DNA from: Bimuria novae-zelandiae CBS 107.79
Lineage: Eukaryota > Ascomycota > Dothideomycetes > Pleosporales > Didymosphaeriaceae
Assembly: GCA_010015655.1 (NCBI GenBank)
Contig: ML976686.1
Location: forward strand, 578,498-642,497
Direction: 5' to 3'
DNA length: 64,000 bases
Translations under genes and position numbers: made by a program
The notes under the pieces: model-generated
Seen by the model: only the letters and a program-made list of their open reading frames with translations
What the model was told of the DNA's origin: nothing
The model's database searches: none
Part shown: piece after piece, positions 1 to 13,237 of the stretch
How positions within the stretch are numbered: the first letter of the stretch is position 1
How the letters are laid out: each line of letters starts with the position of its first letter

Positions 1-262
1 GCGCACACGCACACCAAATCTCTCTACATGGTACAACCAGTGGGGCCTAGCATACACCCCCTCCAGGCAACCGCCGGAGTTGGAGCTCACACGCCCCGCC
101 CTGGCCAAGCTCCTATCCATGAGGACAAGACACGGCAACTACGCCTGGTACCATAGGAAGTTCAAGCATGATGAGGAGACCCTCGCGTGCACCTGCGGAG
201 CAGACCTGGCCCCGGACCATATCGTACACTGCCCACGGACAGTGCGACGCTTTAACTACTAG
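1..262 (+). pseudogene. 3' end of a LINE-type (non-LTR) retrotransposon ORF, truncated by the window edge
   Basis: The reading frame ending at 262 encodes the C-terminal tail typical of fungal Tad-like LINE polyproteins: a segment with Y-H-x3-F-x-H followed by a Cys/His cluster (C-x-C-G...H-x3-C) just before the stop. In this family that region follows the reverse transcriptase and RNase H domains, which would lie left of the window. It is GC-rich and lacks internal stops, unlike the RIP-damaged DNA that follows. Only about 60-80 residues are visible, so assignment rests on the Cys/His pattern and the short 3' tail further right. Confidence 0.5.
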
Positions 263-3200
263 CCGCAACGCCTAACACATCCCCTAACAGACACTAGAGA
301 AGGAATATAGTACCTTAGGGCGCTAAGCCTAGGAGAATACGCAACCCTTCTTACACTTAGTGTTAGTAATAGCACACGTTAGTAAGTAACTAGCTAACTA
401 TGTTATAGGCGAGCGGACGCAAACCCTTGCTTTAGGTAAAGTAGATATGCTACCTGCTTTTAACTTGCTAGGGTATCTACTATATAAGACTAAGCTCTCT
501 CTTTTGTATACCTATATGCGTGTATATATCTCTCCTTACCTCTAATAAGTCTTGGCATGCTTCTGTACAGGACTGGGGGCAGCTAGAAGGCTACCCCATT
601 CCCCACTATTGTCACACAAAGGCCAGATTGAACAGCTGAGTCGCCCCTATCTAGAGAGGGACAGCAGCAAGAGAGGCCACTCCTATAGCAGCGGTAGCAC
701 TAGCATGAGTGGCCCTTACTAAGTGCAGGGCACGTCTACATACCCCCTGGGAGGTTACATAGGACGTAAAACCAATACTACTACTACTACTACTACTAGG
801 TTAGAGTCAAGTCGCATCGCGCGCGCTTTCTCCTTAATTACACCCCCTAAGCGTTTAGCTCCTCTATTTTATACTTAAGTATTAGGTGCTAAAGGCTTAA
901 TCTTAATGCCTTGCGCTAAGCACCACTTCTTAACGTTTACCTTAATAGAGAAGATTTTGTTATTAGATTTAATTACTTTTACTATAATGTTGTATTATAC
1001 TTCTATAAACCGTATAAAGGTGCTAAGTAATTTAATAATTAACCGTGCTAGGTGGTTATTCTTAAAGTAGAAGTCCTATGCAAAGCTAGAGAATTAGTTA
1101 GTAATTAGTATTTAGCTCTTCTCTCTTATTAAGCTATCTGCTTTATAGTCGTGAAAATTAATTGCGACTCGCTCGCCGGGACCTTCTGTTAGATCTCTGG
1201 CTTGCCGGCGTATTTGCCATTTTAGTCTTGCTTTGCCGCAGGCATCACACTTGACTATAGGGAGACCTTTAATCCTCACCCCCTTAGATTGCTACACGAG
1301 GTGTTTAAGGGCCTAAGGGCCTAGATGGCCTAATTATTAGTGCTAGGTCCACGCGTCTACCTTTTACGGTCTTTGTTTAGTGCGTATATTAGTCTTGTGA
1401 GTGGCGTGCGCAGCATTAGTAGGAATACTACCTACTAGCCTTATCTTGTGTTCTAAGACCCACTGTCCATGCAGCTCTTAGAGTTCTGCTAGCATAGTAT
1501 TATCTCTTCTCTTTAGAGTCGTTAGGTCTGCTTTTATATCCCACCAAAGGCCTTGCCTCCGGAGTAATCGGAACGATATAAGATTATAGAGCAGATTAGG
1601 ATAATAGGCTACATTATCTAGCCGTATTAATTAATTGCTGTTTATACTTTATACGTTAAGATAGACGCTCCTGTATCCTTTAATCTATATTTATGTATTC
1701 CCTGCCTATATAAAGTCTCCTGGCGCCGGTGGACGGTATAAGACAAAGCGATCGATGTTGTTAAAGATATAGCAGGTTGTGCCTAAATTAAGTATGGCTA
1801 AGCGTTGCAATAGGTACGTGTTTAGGTTAGTGTAGAAGGATGCGGCGTTAAAGCTTGCTAGGATTTTAGTAATCTTGCGTCTATCTAGTTATTTATTATT
1901 AGCCTTAGTAATTCGACGTAGAGTAGGAGTGTGTAATTGTTTAATTTTAGGTGCCTATAATTTGGCCTTTTTTGTTCCTTTTAACTTTTCTTGGAAGTCG
2001 GTATCATGTTCTAGCCTAAGCTTGACCAGCTTTACCATAAGAGGGTTTAGTATGAACTAGTCTAGCTACTTGTCTAGAAAGGCATAGAAATAGTCTTAAA
2101 GACTATGGCGTAGTTTATAAGCAGGGTAGTGATTACCACTAACTATTATTAGCTTAAGGCTCTAAGGCGACCGCTTAGTTCTAGTACGTTAACTATTATT
2201 TTATTATTTATAATTCCGAGATCTTCCCTAACTTTTAGATAATACTGCTTTATCTATAAGAGAGGCGTCCCTGTCTGTGGCCTAGGTGGGTTTACTACCT
2301 TTAGCGAGAGATGACCCTGCAGCAGTAAAAGCGTCCTTTTATTTACCCTTAGTTAGGTGCTGCAGGATTATGTAGTCTTAGAAGAGTTTTATTATGTGCT
2401 TCCGTAAGACAGCTGTATCCTTGCTTCTATATTACTAGAAGGTCGTTACCTATATAGGTGCGACATAGATAACTGCCTTTATAAAGTCTTCTTTTACTAA
2501 GTTAAGCCTTTAAAGTTCTAGAACCTAATTAGTCTCTGCTTCTGTAGCTGCGTAATCGTACTTAGAGAGCCATGCAGCCTATAATCTAGCTATTCTTATT
2601 AGCTTAAGCGCTTCTTAATACCTTGTTCTTGATTATCTGTATTCGTCTTGATAGTTAACCCTAATTATAATTATAAGGTTGTTTATCCATTGCTTAATTA
2701 TTTCTCTAAGAATATAGCAGTTATTCTAGAGATGCGCGGAGATTATTAACTAGAAAAAGGTGACCACCTTATTAAGGTCTGCCTTTTCTTCTTAATAGGC
2801 TTAATCCATGACCTTATAGATCTCGAGCTATCCTTTGTAGTAGTCGCTATCGTCTTTGTATGCTTTCGCGCCTGCTAGCGATAGATAAGATAGTAATATT
2901 AGTGCGTTATTTAGGTTCGCATTCGTGTAGACAGCGTTTGGCTGGTAGTTGCCTATTAACAGCGGTATCGGCATGGCGGGTTTCTGCTTTGGTTCATCTA
3001 TCAGCGCTAGGTCGATAATGTTCTAGACCTTAAGGAATTAGCATCTTGTTTTAAGCTGTTTTAGCTATAGTGTGTAATTCGTGTAGTTGGTCAGGATCAC
3101 TGTAGGATCTCTGAGTGTTGATAGGGCCATTACGATTGGCTTGATAAGGTAGTATTAGTTAAGGTAGTGAGACTCTTAATTGTCAGATTAAAAGGGTAAT

Positions 3201-4771
3201 CTGATAAGATAAAAAGATAATAATTAATTAAGATAAATTAATGTATAAATTATATGTGCTTGTCTCTAAGAGGTCTAGGACTTTACCTTTTATCTTTAGG
3301 TTGCCTGCCTAGATATCCCTTACTTTATTCCTTACTTTATCCTTGCTTTATTCCTTACTTTATTCCTTGCGTTATTCCTTGCGCGTTGAGCGAGGGCGGA
3401 ATGCAAGGGCGGAATGTACGGGCGTAAGTGCGCCAGCCTCCTTGCAGATGCAAAGGACCATGTAATCGGACACTATCCTACTTGTATATTATTTATAAAT
3501 CTAAGGGCTATCGTCGGCGTACGCTTTAACGTTATATAAGAGCGACTTTAGTATAATAAGCGTAAGCTAAAGCTAGAGCGTATAGGATACTAGGTAAAGA
3601 GTAAAGCGCAAATAGCTAGCAAGAGGTAAAGGGTATTAATATAGAGCTATAGCGTTAAGCTTAAGTACCTTAAGGATAATAGCGTTACTAAAACACTACT
3701 ATTTTTTTATAAAGAGTGCTATATTAGTAAGAAGAATAAGTGCTGTTTAGTTATTAATAGTATATTTGTGGAGGGTAAAACGAGCTAGATAGTATATAGT
3801 TCGGAGATAGAATTAATTAATTAGTAATATATAAAAAGTTACTATAAGAGTAGTATTTATATTAAGTATTTAGTATTATATTTACCTGTTCTACCTAATC
3901 CTTCTAATTAGGGTACCTATAAGAGATAATTCCTGTAACACACCCTCTAGCTTAACGAGCTTCTAGATGTTAACTACGAGCTTTTAAACTATTCCTTAGT
4001 AAAATTATAGACCTTAGTTAAGCGTATCTTATAATTAAGCGCGATATCGCAATTAACTAGCGCTATCTAATTAGAGCAGAGTAGCGCGCTACTAATTAAT
4101 AGTACGTAATCTTGCTTAGCGTTAGCGCGCTGCCTGCGCTCGCGCTTAAAAGAAATAAAGTCTTACCCCTTTATTATGTTTTCTCCTTTAAGTTACATAA
4201 TAAACTTTTATAACGCTTAATTATTTACTTTTAAAGCTCTCGCGCGCGCTAACTTTTTTTTTATATTTAAAATAAGTTTTTGCTTAGCTATTATTATAGT
4301 AAGTTCTTAAATTTTAGTACAGTAATAGCGCTGCGCTACTATAGTAACCTATTTTTATAGTATTTAAGCTTTAAAGATCCCTTGCTCTTTTTATTAGTTT
4401 TAGTAATTAGCTAACGTGCTTTATAAGCTAGCTCTACTAAAAAGACCTCGCGAAAGAAAATCTTAAGGCAAGCTACTACTACGCGCGCGCGTGCTATAAA
4501 GAATTATCTTACACTCTAAGAAATTACTATTCCTATAACTTTAATTTATACTTTTAAAAAGTATAATAAGCTACCTAGGGTGCCCGCTCGCGCGCCTTTA
4601 TCTTTTAGTAATACTAAATAGGGTAGTAAGGTTAAGCCTATGCCTAATCTTAAGCTTAAGCTAGCTACTCTAAATCGCGGTCTTAAAGGTAATACAACTT
4701 AGAAGATCTTTACGCCGTATTTACTTATAGTAGCTATAAAAAAGTTACGTAATAAGTCTTACCTTAGCTAT
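263..4771. other. AT-rich, RIP-degraded repeat DNA with no intact gene
   Basis: This 4.5 kb stretch is very rich in TA dinucleotides and in TAG/TAA triplets on both strands, with a few less mutated GC-rich islands near 560-780, 1,140-1,560 and 3,360-3,480. The first several hundred bases are probably the 3' untranslated part of the LINE. The rest looks like one or more decayed transposons, but I could not recognise catalytic motifs or terminal repeats in it. Short open frames here (for example 1,875-2,060) are chance products of the base composition. Confidence 0.6.
776..798 (+). repeat. (TAC)n microsatellite, possible LINE 3' tail
   Basis: About eight tandem TAC units. A simple-repeat run at this distance after a LINE stop codon is a common 3' terminus for fungal non-LTR elements, so this may mark the element's right end. 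No flanking target duplication can be tested because the left end is outside the window. Confidence 0.5.
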
Positions 4772-5018
4772 TATAACGGCTAGCAAGATATAGCCTTGCG
4801 GCTGATAGATTGGCGCTATGTACAAAGACTCAAAGCTAAAGAAGAGACAGGGATCGCGAGGGCCGAGTGGGCGGCATATAGTCTGCCGCTATCTAGTAAC
4901 TGCCATCTCAATGCTGCGACTGCCTTCTTAATGCTGCGACTGCCTTCTCAGTGTAGCAGCTGCCGTCCATCGCCCTTGTAACGATGCCTAGATTACAGCA
5001 AGTCCCACGATCGTTACA
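4772..5018 (-). repeat. 3' LTR of the outer chromovirus (247 bp)
   Basis: The boundary is set by the inverted end TATAACG (RIP-altered TGTAACG) on the left and CGTTACA on the right. It matches 25,401-25,627 along its length but contains an extra 20-bp tandem copy of a CTGCGACTGCCTTC-type unit near 4,910-4,950, which accounts for the 20-bp length difference between the two LTRs. Confidence 0.85.
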
Positions 5019-5289
5019 TTACTTCCTCCTAAAACCGAGCATGCGATGCTGTGAGAGCTAGTGATCCGTACGCATAAGGAAGAAATTGAGAATTGTACTT
5101 GTTATTGTATTGGGTGAAGCTACGAACAGTAGGTATACATGAGTGGCTGTAAACAGCGCTAGTGTAGGATGGGTAGTCGCATCTCAACACAGGTGAGGCG
5201 CCACTGCAAGTGGGGAAAGGGAGACTCCAAACCGTGACAGATGCCGAGTAGTAGCATCTTAGCTATTTATGTTATAACCTGTTCCTTCT

Positions 5290-6866
5290 AGCATACTTTT
5301 ATCCCTCTAAAACTACCTTATTATCGTTATTATAATCTAGGGTGAAGACTTCGTCTATAGCAGCCCTTATCTATTCTTATAGCCGGACTGGTGGTCCCGG
5401 AGCATCTGGCTGGCGGCGGTAAAAGTCCTCTAGCGCCCTAGGGGCGTTGCGTAAGTCTCGCGCGGGGTACTAAGCATTGTCTAGGTCCTATCCGTGCTAG
5501 GCCACTTAGTATTATAATTCCTTCTATTAACTATATAAACGTAAGGCTTTCACCTATTCTATTTTATATTTAGGTTCTTTATTTATCTTTTTTACTTATA
5601 GTTTATCTTAATACTAGCCTAAAAGTAGGTTATCTGCTACCTTGCGTAAGCAATTAGCGGAAAAAAGGTTTATTATTTTATAAATAAGTGAAAGGTTAAA
5701 GATATAACTATAGCCTTTTTCTTCTAATAATTTTAAAGGACTAACTAATTATAATTTAAGTTTTATTATTAGGGCGTTTATAGCAAAGTCCTTTTTACGT
5801 AAGAATATACTATTTTTAACTAAAAAGTCTACTAGCTACTTTTTTTATTAATTTAGATTACTTACTAAGTCTAAGTTACTTTAGCCACTTTTTTAGTAGT
5901 CTTATAAACCTCTTATATATGTTTTAGTAGGGCTTATGCCCTTTAGGCTTAGGTAGTATTATTTACTATATCTCGCAGATTTATTAGTAGTAATAAAGGA
6001 TTCTAGACCTCCTTACCTAAAACAAGCGTTAACGGGGCTATACTAATTATAAAGTACTATAAAAAGTTATATATAAAATCTAGTGCAAGCAGGTGCGTGC
6101 TCTATTTATTCTAGTATTATTTAATATAAAAATATAGTCTCTAATTTAGCTTTTAGTTTATAACTTCTATTACTCTTTAAGTTTATAGATAGTATAAGCT
6201 GCCGTGATAGTGTTTTATTTATATTAATTTATTAATTCCTACTACAAATCCTAAAATAAGGAGTCCTATATTAGTTAGCTATAAGTTAGGCATCCCTATA
6301 AGTTAGTATAGGTAATAATAGTACTACATGGCGAGAATCTCTCTAGTGTTATTCTTACGGCCTAGTAGTGTAACGAGCAGTCGGCTAAACTTGTAAGTAA
6401 AAGCTTATATATAGTTATAGCTAAATTAATCCTTTAGCATGTCTTTCCCGTCTACCACAACTAGCTAATAGACCTTAGAGGGTATTAGTAAAGGATAAAG
6501 TAGGCCTAGTGCCTTATCTTAGGTTATCTTATTCCTTTAGTAGTTATAATAGTTTTTAATATATCTTTAGATGTCGCGCTTTATTTCTAGCTATATATAG
6601 TCTTCACAGAGTATATAGATAACCTTATTCTACCCTAGATATGTAAAAACTTTAGTTTATAGGCTTTATAAATAAGTACTGTGCGCAGGTATATATAGCT
6701 ATTATTTTAGGACTTTTATAAATAATAAGAGCTCTCTTCTTAAATTAGGTTAATTAGATTAGCTTTTTAAAGTTTTATTAGGGTTTTCTCTTTAGCCATT
6801 ATAGCTATAATAGCAAAATCTAAATTTTTAAGAGGGATTAAGGCTATAGTGCACTCCTCTACTTCG
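5290..6866 (-). pseudogene. Outer chromovirus: integrase and chromodomain remnant
   Basis: Reading the minus strand from about 5,560 to 5,330 gives a chromodomain tail: a degraded Y-x-V-K-W-like segment, then W-Y-P-A-R-D-L-R-N-A-P and further on P-D-A-P-G-P-P-V-R-L. This matches the C-terminal chromodomain of fungal Ty3/gypsy chromoviruses, which directs integration to heterochromatin. Several Trp/Gln codons are now TAG or TAA. The DNA from 5,600 to 6,866 should encode the integrase by position, but it is too mutated for me to read HHCC or DDE residues. The fragment is interrupted at 6,866 by the second chromovirus and continues at 13,512. Confidence 0.7.
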
Positions 6867-7135
6867 TGTGAGGACGGGCACAGGCTCCTGCATCAAGAGA
6901 GTAGATGAGGTAGGTTGGCTCTATTTCAGCTACACTAAGATGAGGAGACTGTAGGTACACAGGCCTGCGGCGCTTTTATGCGCTACCGCTCGGCACGGAA
7001 CATCTATCTATCCGAAATAGCTACACTGGGTGCGTGGGCAGCTGCGCCCAGGCGTGAGGCAGTTGCACCCAGGCGTAAGGCAGTCGCGCCTCTTACGCGA
7101 GGTTATATGTCCTGCTAGTATGCTAGGCCGTTATA
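6867..7135 (-). repeat. 3' LTR of second chromovirus
   Basis: This 269-bp repeat matches 13,238-13,506 with transition differences only. It keeps its CpG-rich motifs better than the element interior. The duplication CTTCG immediately precedes it. Confidence 0.9.
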
Positions 7136-7199
7136 TCACCCCCCTCTAAGGTGGGCGTAGTCCTTTAAGTCTATCGTGTTACCTCCTTCGTGTCTTGCC

Positions 7200-10100
7200 T
7201 TGTGCTAGTATAACCGCAGCTTTGTTATCTTCCTTTATTATCTCTAGATAGGTGCCGGCCTTATACGCTCGCAGCTAGATGTTTAGTCGCAATAGTAGTC
7301 CCGCTTTATCTAAGTATATGTTATAATACTCCTTTACCTTATGTGGTGCCCCAACAAAGCCTCGGGCGTTGTACCAGGTAGGGTTAGGATTATAGGTAGT
7401 CCAGGAGACTTTGTATTATAAATGTCCTTAGTAGATATAGCTATTAAGGATCTCCTCTACTTGCTATTCTAGGTTGCTATTAACCTCTATTAGCTCCTCT
7501 TCTAGCTCTATCTAACCTAGTAGTGTATCTATAGCGGCTTTCCATAGGCGGTCTGTATAGAAGACATTATACATGTGCATATACGGCGGAAGCTTAACTT
7601 AGTAGGAGTGTCCTTTTATAGCAATAATTAGGTAGGGCCCGTATATCTACTAGTTAAGCTTCTAACTAGGCTAGTTAGTTATAAAGCCTTTTAGCGTAAT
7701 ATAGACTTAATTACCTATTTTAAAATCTAGCTTACGTTGCTTTTTATTTACTTAACATGCTTGTTGCTCCTAGGCATAAATAATCCCTCTCTAAGCTATC
7801 TCTATAGCCCGCTTTATAGCGTTATATTAAACCTTTGCGTAGTTCTGCGCTTCCTCTTGGGACATTTACTCACGGGCTATAGGCAAGGTCTTTATCCGCT
7901 TTTCCCAGTCCTAGTGGTGTATAGGCTAATGTCTGAACTCGATCTCGTACAGCGAGAGGCCTGTAGTCTCATGAGGCAGTATAGCCTAAGCCCAGTCCAT
8001 ACAGGGCAATAGGTCAGACCAGTTATCCTAGTAGTAGTTAATAAATAGGCGAAGGCGCTGGTTAAGGTACTAGTTTATAATTTCTATGTTGCTATTAGTC
8101 TAAGGATAATAAGCTGTTAAGAGCTTTTACTTAACGCCCATAAGTTAGCATAGCTTGTTTATAAATACTAAGATAAACTACGGGCCTCGATTAGAGACGA
8201 TAGACTTAGGTGGGCCGTACACGCGCTAGATATAGCGATAGTACATATCTATAGCCTGTTCCGTTGTAGTTATCTTATAGTAGGGTAGTGAGAAGCAGCG
8301 CTTGCTTAGGTAGTTAACTATAATAAAGGCGTTATTGTACCCTTTCTTGTCGGGTAGGAATAACTTAAAGTCTATTAAAACGTCTTACTATGCTTACTTT
8401 AGTATTAGTAGTAGCTTAAGTAGTCCTAGGGTGCGGTCGCGGGGCGTATAACTCTATTAATAAGCCTTATAAGTAGCGATATAGGTGTCCACATTCTTTG
8501 CTAGATTTGGCTAATAGTACTAATCTCTAAGTAGCTTCGCTGTCTTCCTTTTTCCTAGGTGAGTAGTAAGCTACGTAGTATAGGTGGCTTAAATTAAGTA
8601 GGTGCGTAGGAAGTTAACTACTAAGATAACTAGCTAATCTTTATATAAGAGTAGATCTTAATTATTTAGCTTCTATAGTCCTTAGTTATTAGATAGAGCT
8701 TTTTCCCGCAGCTTCTGTAGGCTATTATAATTCTGGTTTACCTTAATTACCTAATTAACGAGGGCATAAGGATCCTCTGTAAAGGAAGAGGCTAGAAAGG
8801 TGTCTATTATAGCGATCTTAAGCTCCTAGCCCTGTAATCCTTAAGTAGCTAGGTTAGCGAGTTAGGTTATGGCTTCTTATACTATATTAACGTCTAGCTA
8901 CTTAGCCTATAAGAAGACCTTTATGCGAGCTACCTTATCCTTCTCCTTTTAAGTCTATAGTTCCTCCTGCTTACGTAATAGCGCGTTAGCCACCACGTTA
9001 GTAGTGCCTAGTTAGTAGGTAAGCTTTAGGTTAAAATTAGCTACTATTATAGCCTAGCGTATCTATTAAGGAGTGAGCTCGCGCTTAGTGGAGAAGTACT
9101 CTAGCGCTTAATAGTTAATAATAGCGCTAAAGGGCTTAGTTATTTATAGACTAATAAGCTAAGATCTCTATTCTTTAAGGCTATAGATCACGGCTAGTAT
9201 CTCTTTATTATATATATCGTAGTTCATCTGCGGGTCGCTCATTGTCTTAGAATAGAAGGCTACAGGTCGCCAGAGTCCGTTGTCCTGTAGCTAAGAGCGT
9301 ACGCTAGCAATAATACTATCGCTTACGTTTATTTCTATGCGTGTAACGCGATAGGGAGAGTAGTAAGCAAGTACGTTATCTAATAGTATAAAGTCTTTAA
9401 CTTGCTAAAAGGCTGCAAGCTCTTACTCTCTAAAGGCATGCTAGGCGCCCTTCTTAAGGAGCTTTATAAGTAGTCTAATAATGCGTCTATAGTCCTTAAG
9501 GAAGGTTCGGTAGAAGTTGCAAAAGCCTAAAAATAACTATATACTTTTAACTAATATAAGCATAGGCTAGTCCTACATAGCAGCAATCTTCTCTAGGTCC
9601 TTTTAAATACCTTAAGTGCTAATAATAAGGCTAAGGAACTTTGTCCTAGTTACTATAAACTTACTCTTCTTAATATCTACTTGCAAACCAGCGTCGCGGA
9701 GTTGTTTAAGCACCTGCGTAACATGCTCCTCATAGTGCAGTGGATCCTCTAAGTAGATAAGAATATCGTCCAGATATACTATGCAAAAGTTGTTAAGTAG
9801 GCCATATAGTACCCTGTTAATATATCGCTAGAAGGTAGCAGGTCTATTACAAAGACTAAATAAGAGCATATAATACTTGTAGTTACTATAGTATATATAA
9901 AACGTGATTAGGTCCTCTGCTTCCTTATCTAATTAAATGCGATAAAAGGCCTGCCGTACATCTAGCTTAGTAAATATCTTAGCACGGGCGAGCCTCGCAA
10001 GAGTCTTTTAGATAAGTAAGATAGAATAGATATCTTTTTTTATAATAGCGTTAAGCTTGCGATAGTTAACATAAAATTACTACCCCCCTCTAGGCTTTTT

Positions 10101-11260
10101 AGCAAATAGTACTAGTAAGGTATAAGGCGCGTTACTATAAGTAATAACGCCGCGTTAAAAGTAGTTATTTAGGTAATTCTTAACAAGCTATAACTACTCT
10201 AGAGACATGCTATATAGTGGGCTTAATATTAGTATGTTATCCGTGGTTAGCTTAATATTATAATTAACGCCGTTATAGTATAGAGGTAGTACGTTAGAGT
10301 TCTTCTTTAAGAAGTAAGCTAGGGTAGCACCCGCATAGCCTAGGAATAGTAACTTCTCTATAAGAAGCTAGCGGAGTTCTTTGTCTAGGTCTAGTAAGTC
10401 TATCTAGCCTAGCTCCTCCTTACGGTCTTAGATTAGCTTCTCTACTTTGTAAATACTAATATAGCTAATAACTATCTCTTTCTAACGCGCATTAATTATA
10501 AATGCTATAGCTTTTATAATATTAATCTTAAGGCCTGCCTTAGCGAGGTCCTTGCGGGAGATAGGTTTAGGGCAAGTTAGCTACTACTCTTATAACAGCA
10601 GCGCTTAGTAGCAGAGCTACTTTTTTATCTTTGCTAGGTTCTTCTAGTAGGTACAACGCTAAGGGGATTGCTGCAATAAGCGATAGATATGCCGTATAAT
10701 AGCCACGTCCATAAGCTTATTACGTTAGTTAGTATCTACCTAATACTTAGAATTAATTCCTGTAGCTGTGCCCTGCGTTAGGATAATAATATCTCGTTTA
10801 TAGTTAATCTATATTATGTCTAGCCACTTAAGCATCTACTACCTATAGTTAATCTAAACGTTAGCTTCCTTAAGAAGCTTGCGGCTAACTATAAGGTCGT
10901 AGTGGCCAGTGTTGCAGGGTATAAAGTAAGTAGTAAGGCAGTAGCTATCTAGCACTAGGTTAGCTTAAAAGTGCTTATTTACCTACCTATTTAGTTAACT
11001 ATTATATCTAGCTAGGGGAATAGCTTCTATACTTTTAATAAATACCTTAAGTCCCTTCTTAATTATGTGGAGGTGTTTAAGGTAGACTAGGACGTAACTA
11101 CCTACGCCTGTGTTAATAAGAGCCTTTAACCTAATTGCTAGCCTGTTCGTTAAGACGCGGTAGGGTAGAGTAAAAGTACTTTCGCTAAATAAGAGGTCTC
11201 GTATGCTAGTAGCTCCTATAGGATTCTCTAAGAAGGAGACTTCCCCTAGAGTAATACTTT
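7200..11260 (-). pseudogene. Second chromovirus: pol remnant (RT, RNase H, integrase, chromodomain)
   Basis: On the minus strand the RT catalytic box reads F-C-I-V-Y-L-D-D-I at about 9,790-9,761 and is intact. RNase H follows near 9,265-9,185 with P-V-A-F-Y-S-K-T-M-S and Y-D-I-Y-N-K-E-I-L-A-V, where the usual Asp before Lys-Glu has become Asn. A chromodomain-like tail (W-Y-N-A-R-G-F-V-G-A-P-H-K) is readable near 7,375-7,330. The integrase would occupy about 7.6-8.6 kb. Dozens of TAG/TAA codons break the frame, so it cannot make a functional polyprotein. The order is that of Ty3/gypsy, not Ty1/copia. Confidence 0.8.
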
Positions 11261-11375
11261 TCCCAATTTCTTATTAGAAGAGAGGAAGCCTCCGTCCTTA
11301 GTCTTATAGTATACCTCTTTATTAGCTTACGGTGCTAAATTGCTGGCCTCTAACGCTTTCTAATTAATAGGGCTA

Positions 11376-11420
11376 TTTAGGCAGTCTCGAGTAATATGTC
11401 TTAACTTTTTATAATAGTAG
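11376..11420 (-). pseudogene. Second chromovirus: gag CCHC zinc knuckle, mutated
   Basis: The minus strand encodes T-C-Y-Y-Y-K-K-L-R-H-I-T-R-D-C. This is a retroelement knuckle, C-x2-C-x4-H-x4-C, with the second Cys turned to Tyr (TGT to TAT) and the usual Gly before His turned to Arg (GGA to AGA). Both are G-to-A changes. Gag extends to higher coordinates, towards 13.2 kb, but is unreadable in detail. Confidence 0.65.
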
Positions 11421-13237
11421 CAGGTAAGCTAGCTACTTAAAGCTATAGTGGCAGCGCGCGTTAGCTATATATAAGTAAGAGGCTACGCTGGTATTAAAGC
11501 GTACTTGTAAGACCTAGTGGCTAAGGTAGGAGTAGCCTTCTTTCGAGATTCTCGTTCGGTGCGCGCTGTAACCTAGGAGTCTATAATTACTACCTCTCGT
11601 GCGAGGTCGCGGGCGATGTTAATAAACTTAGTAATTATTCTTAAGGTAATAAATATTATAGCCTATATTTATGCGGAGTTAATCTATAAGCTTCTTATAG
11701 AACTCTTTAACTTATTAGTTAGCAGGTAGCTTGCGCTGCGTTATAAGGCAAAAGAAGTCTACTTAAAAGTTAGTAAACTTAGCTATAGAGTAGAGGCGTA
11801 ATTAGATAAATGCCTAACGGGCCTTTTTCTCCTTATATAGGTTGCTAAAAGCTTACTCTATTATATTTATTATAAATTTACTATTAATGCGTTCGCTACC
11901 GTCTCGTAGAGCTTTAATTAAAGTTATAAGTTAGTTACGGGCGGGATCCTCTGTGCGTGTAGTTATATATACTATAATACGCTCTTATGTATCCTCTAAA
12001 GTCTTTCCTACAAACTAATCGCGGTTAGACTAAAGTTTATTCTCTATATAGGCCCTCTAGTGCTTAAAGGTCGTAGTTGTCTTGCCGTCTGAGAGTAGCA
12101 AAGGGTCTAGGAACTTAACTAAGCGCTAGCTTGCGCCTAAAGAGCGTGTATATAGATAAGTAATAGGCTTAAATAGTAATAAGCGTAAAAAATATAAGTT
12201 ATTAGGCTCGCTAGACTTAGAGCTTAGCAGGTTGTTAGCGGAGGGGACGCTCTAGCTTAGGGTCTAAAGGAGGATTTAGAATTTAGTTATACAAGATTAA
12301 GTTATTAGTATATTAGGGGTAGAGCCTGCTATAGCCTATTTAGTAAGTTAGGCTTCTAACCTGTTTATCTTTTACTACGCTTAAATAAGGGCTCCATGCA
12401 GCCCTTCGCCTTTAGCTAAGGTATTAGTAGCGATCTAGCGGTATATATATAGTTATTATTGCTCCACACCACGAAGAAGTAGCTAGCTAACTAGCTCTAT
12501 AGTAATCTTTACTAGTTCCTGCCTAAAATACTTAATCACGGCCTCTAGCGTCGCAGTGATTAGGTTGTTACTAGCAAACGTAGGTAGCTAGGGAGGTTAC
12601 AAGAGGTCCTTATTAATACCTTGCTAGATACGAGCAAGTTTTAAGGAAGTGTCTTAATTATAGTTTTCCTTAGTAATAGAGCCATAGCTCTGGATTTCGT
12701 GTTCTTAGTAGATAAAGGGCTTAGATAGGTCGTACGCGCTGCCTAGCATCTCCTTTTTTAGAACTAACGCTATAAATAGGTGTTTTAGTGCTATTTTATT
12801 AATACTGCGGGTAGAGTAGCTAGTTATTAGTTTTCTAGTAAAGAGAAGGCGAGCAGGTAGTGCTTAAAATAGTTAGTAAGGATAGGTTCCTCTCTTATAG
12901 AGGCTAGGGCTCTTATAGCCCTTTTTACGTAAGTAGTAGGTTGCCTATATAGCACGTTCGTTAAGTAAAGGGTAGTAGGCTAATTAGCTCTCTTAGCTAG
13001 CTACAGCGTGCTGTTTTTAAACTACGTCCTTTAACTCCCTTTAAGTAGTACGTTACTTAGTAGTATTAGGACCTCTCGTTGCGGGTAATTATACTCTATA
13101 ATAAACTAATAGCTTAGCGTAGTCGTACGATAGATCCTTTAAGGTAGTTATTATTAAGTTATGCGCGCAGGCAGATTAAGCGGTTTAACTTAATATTTTA
13201 TTACTATTTTTAGCTAAGTAAAGAGATCTTAGTATAA

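Noticed and set aside
6867..7135. CRISPR-like or other novel repeat array from the two ~269-bp repeats
   Set aside because: Two copies only, 6.1 kb apart, with TG...CA-type ends and a 5-bp target duplication: these are LTRs.
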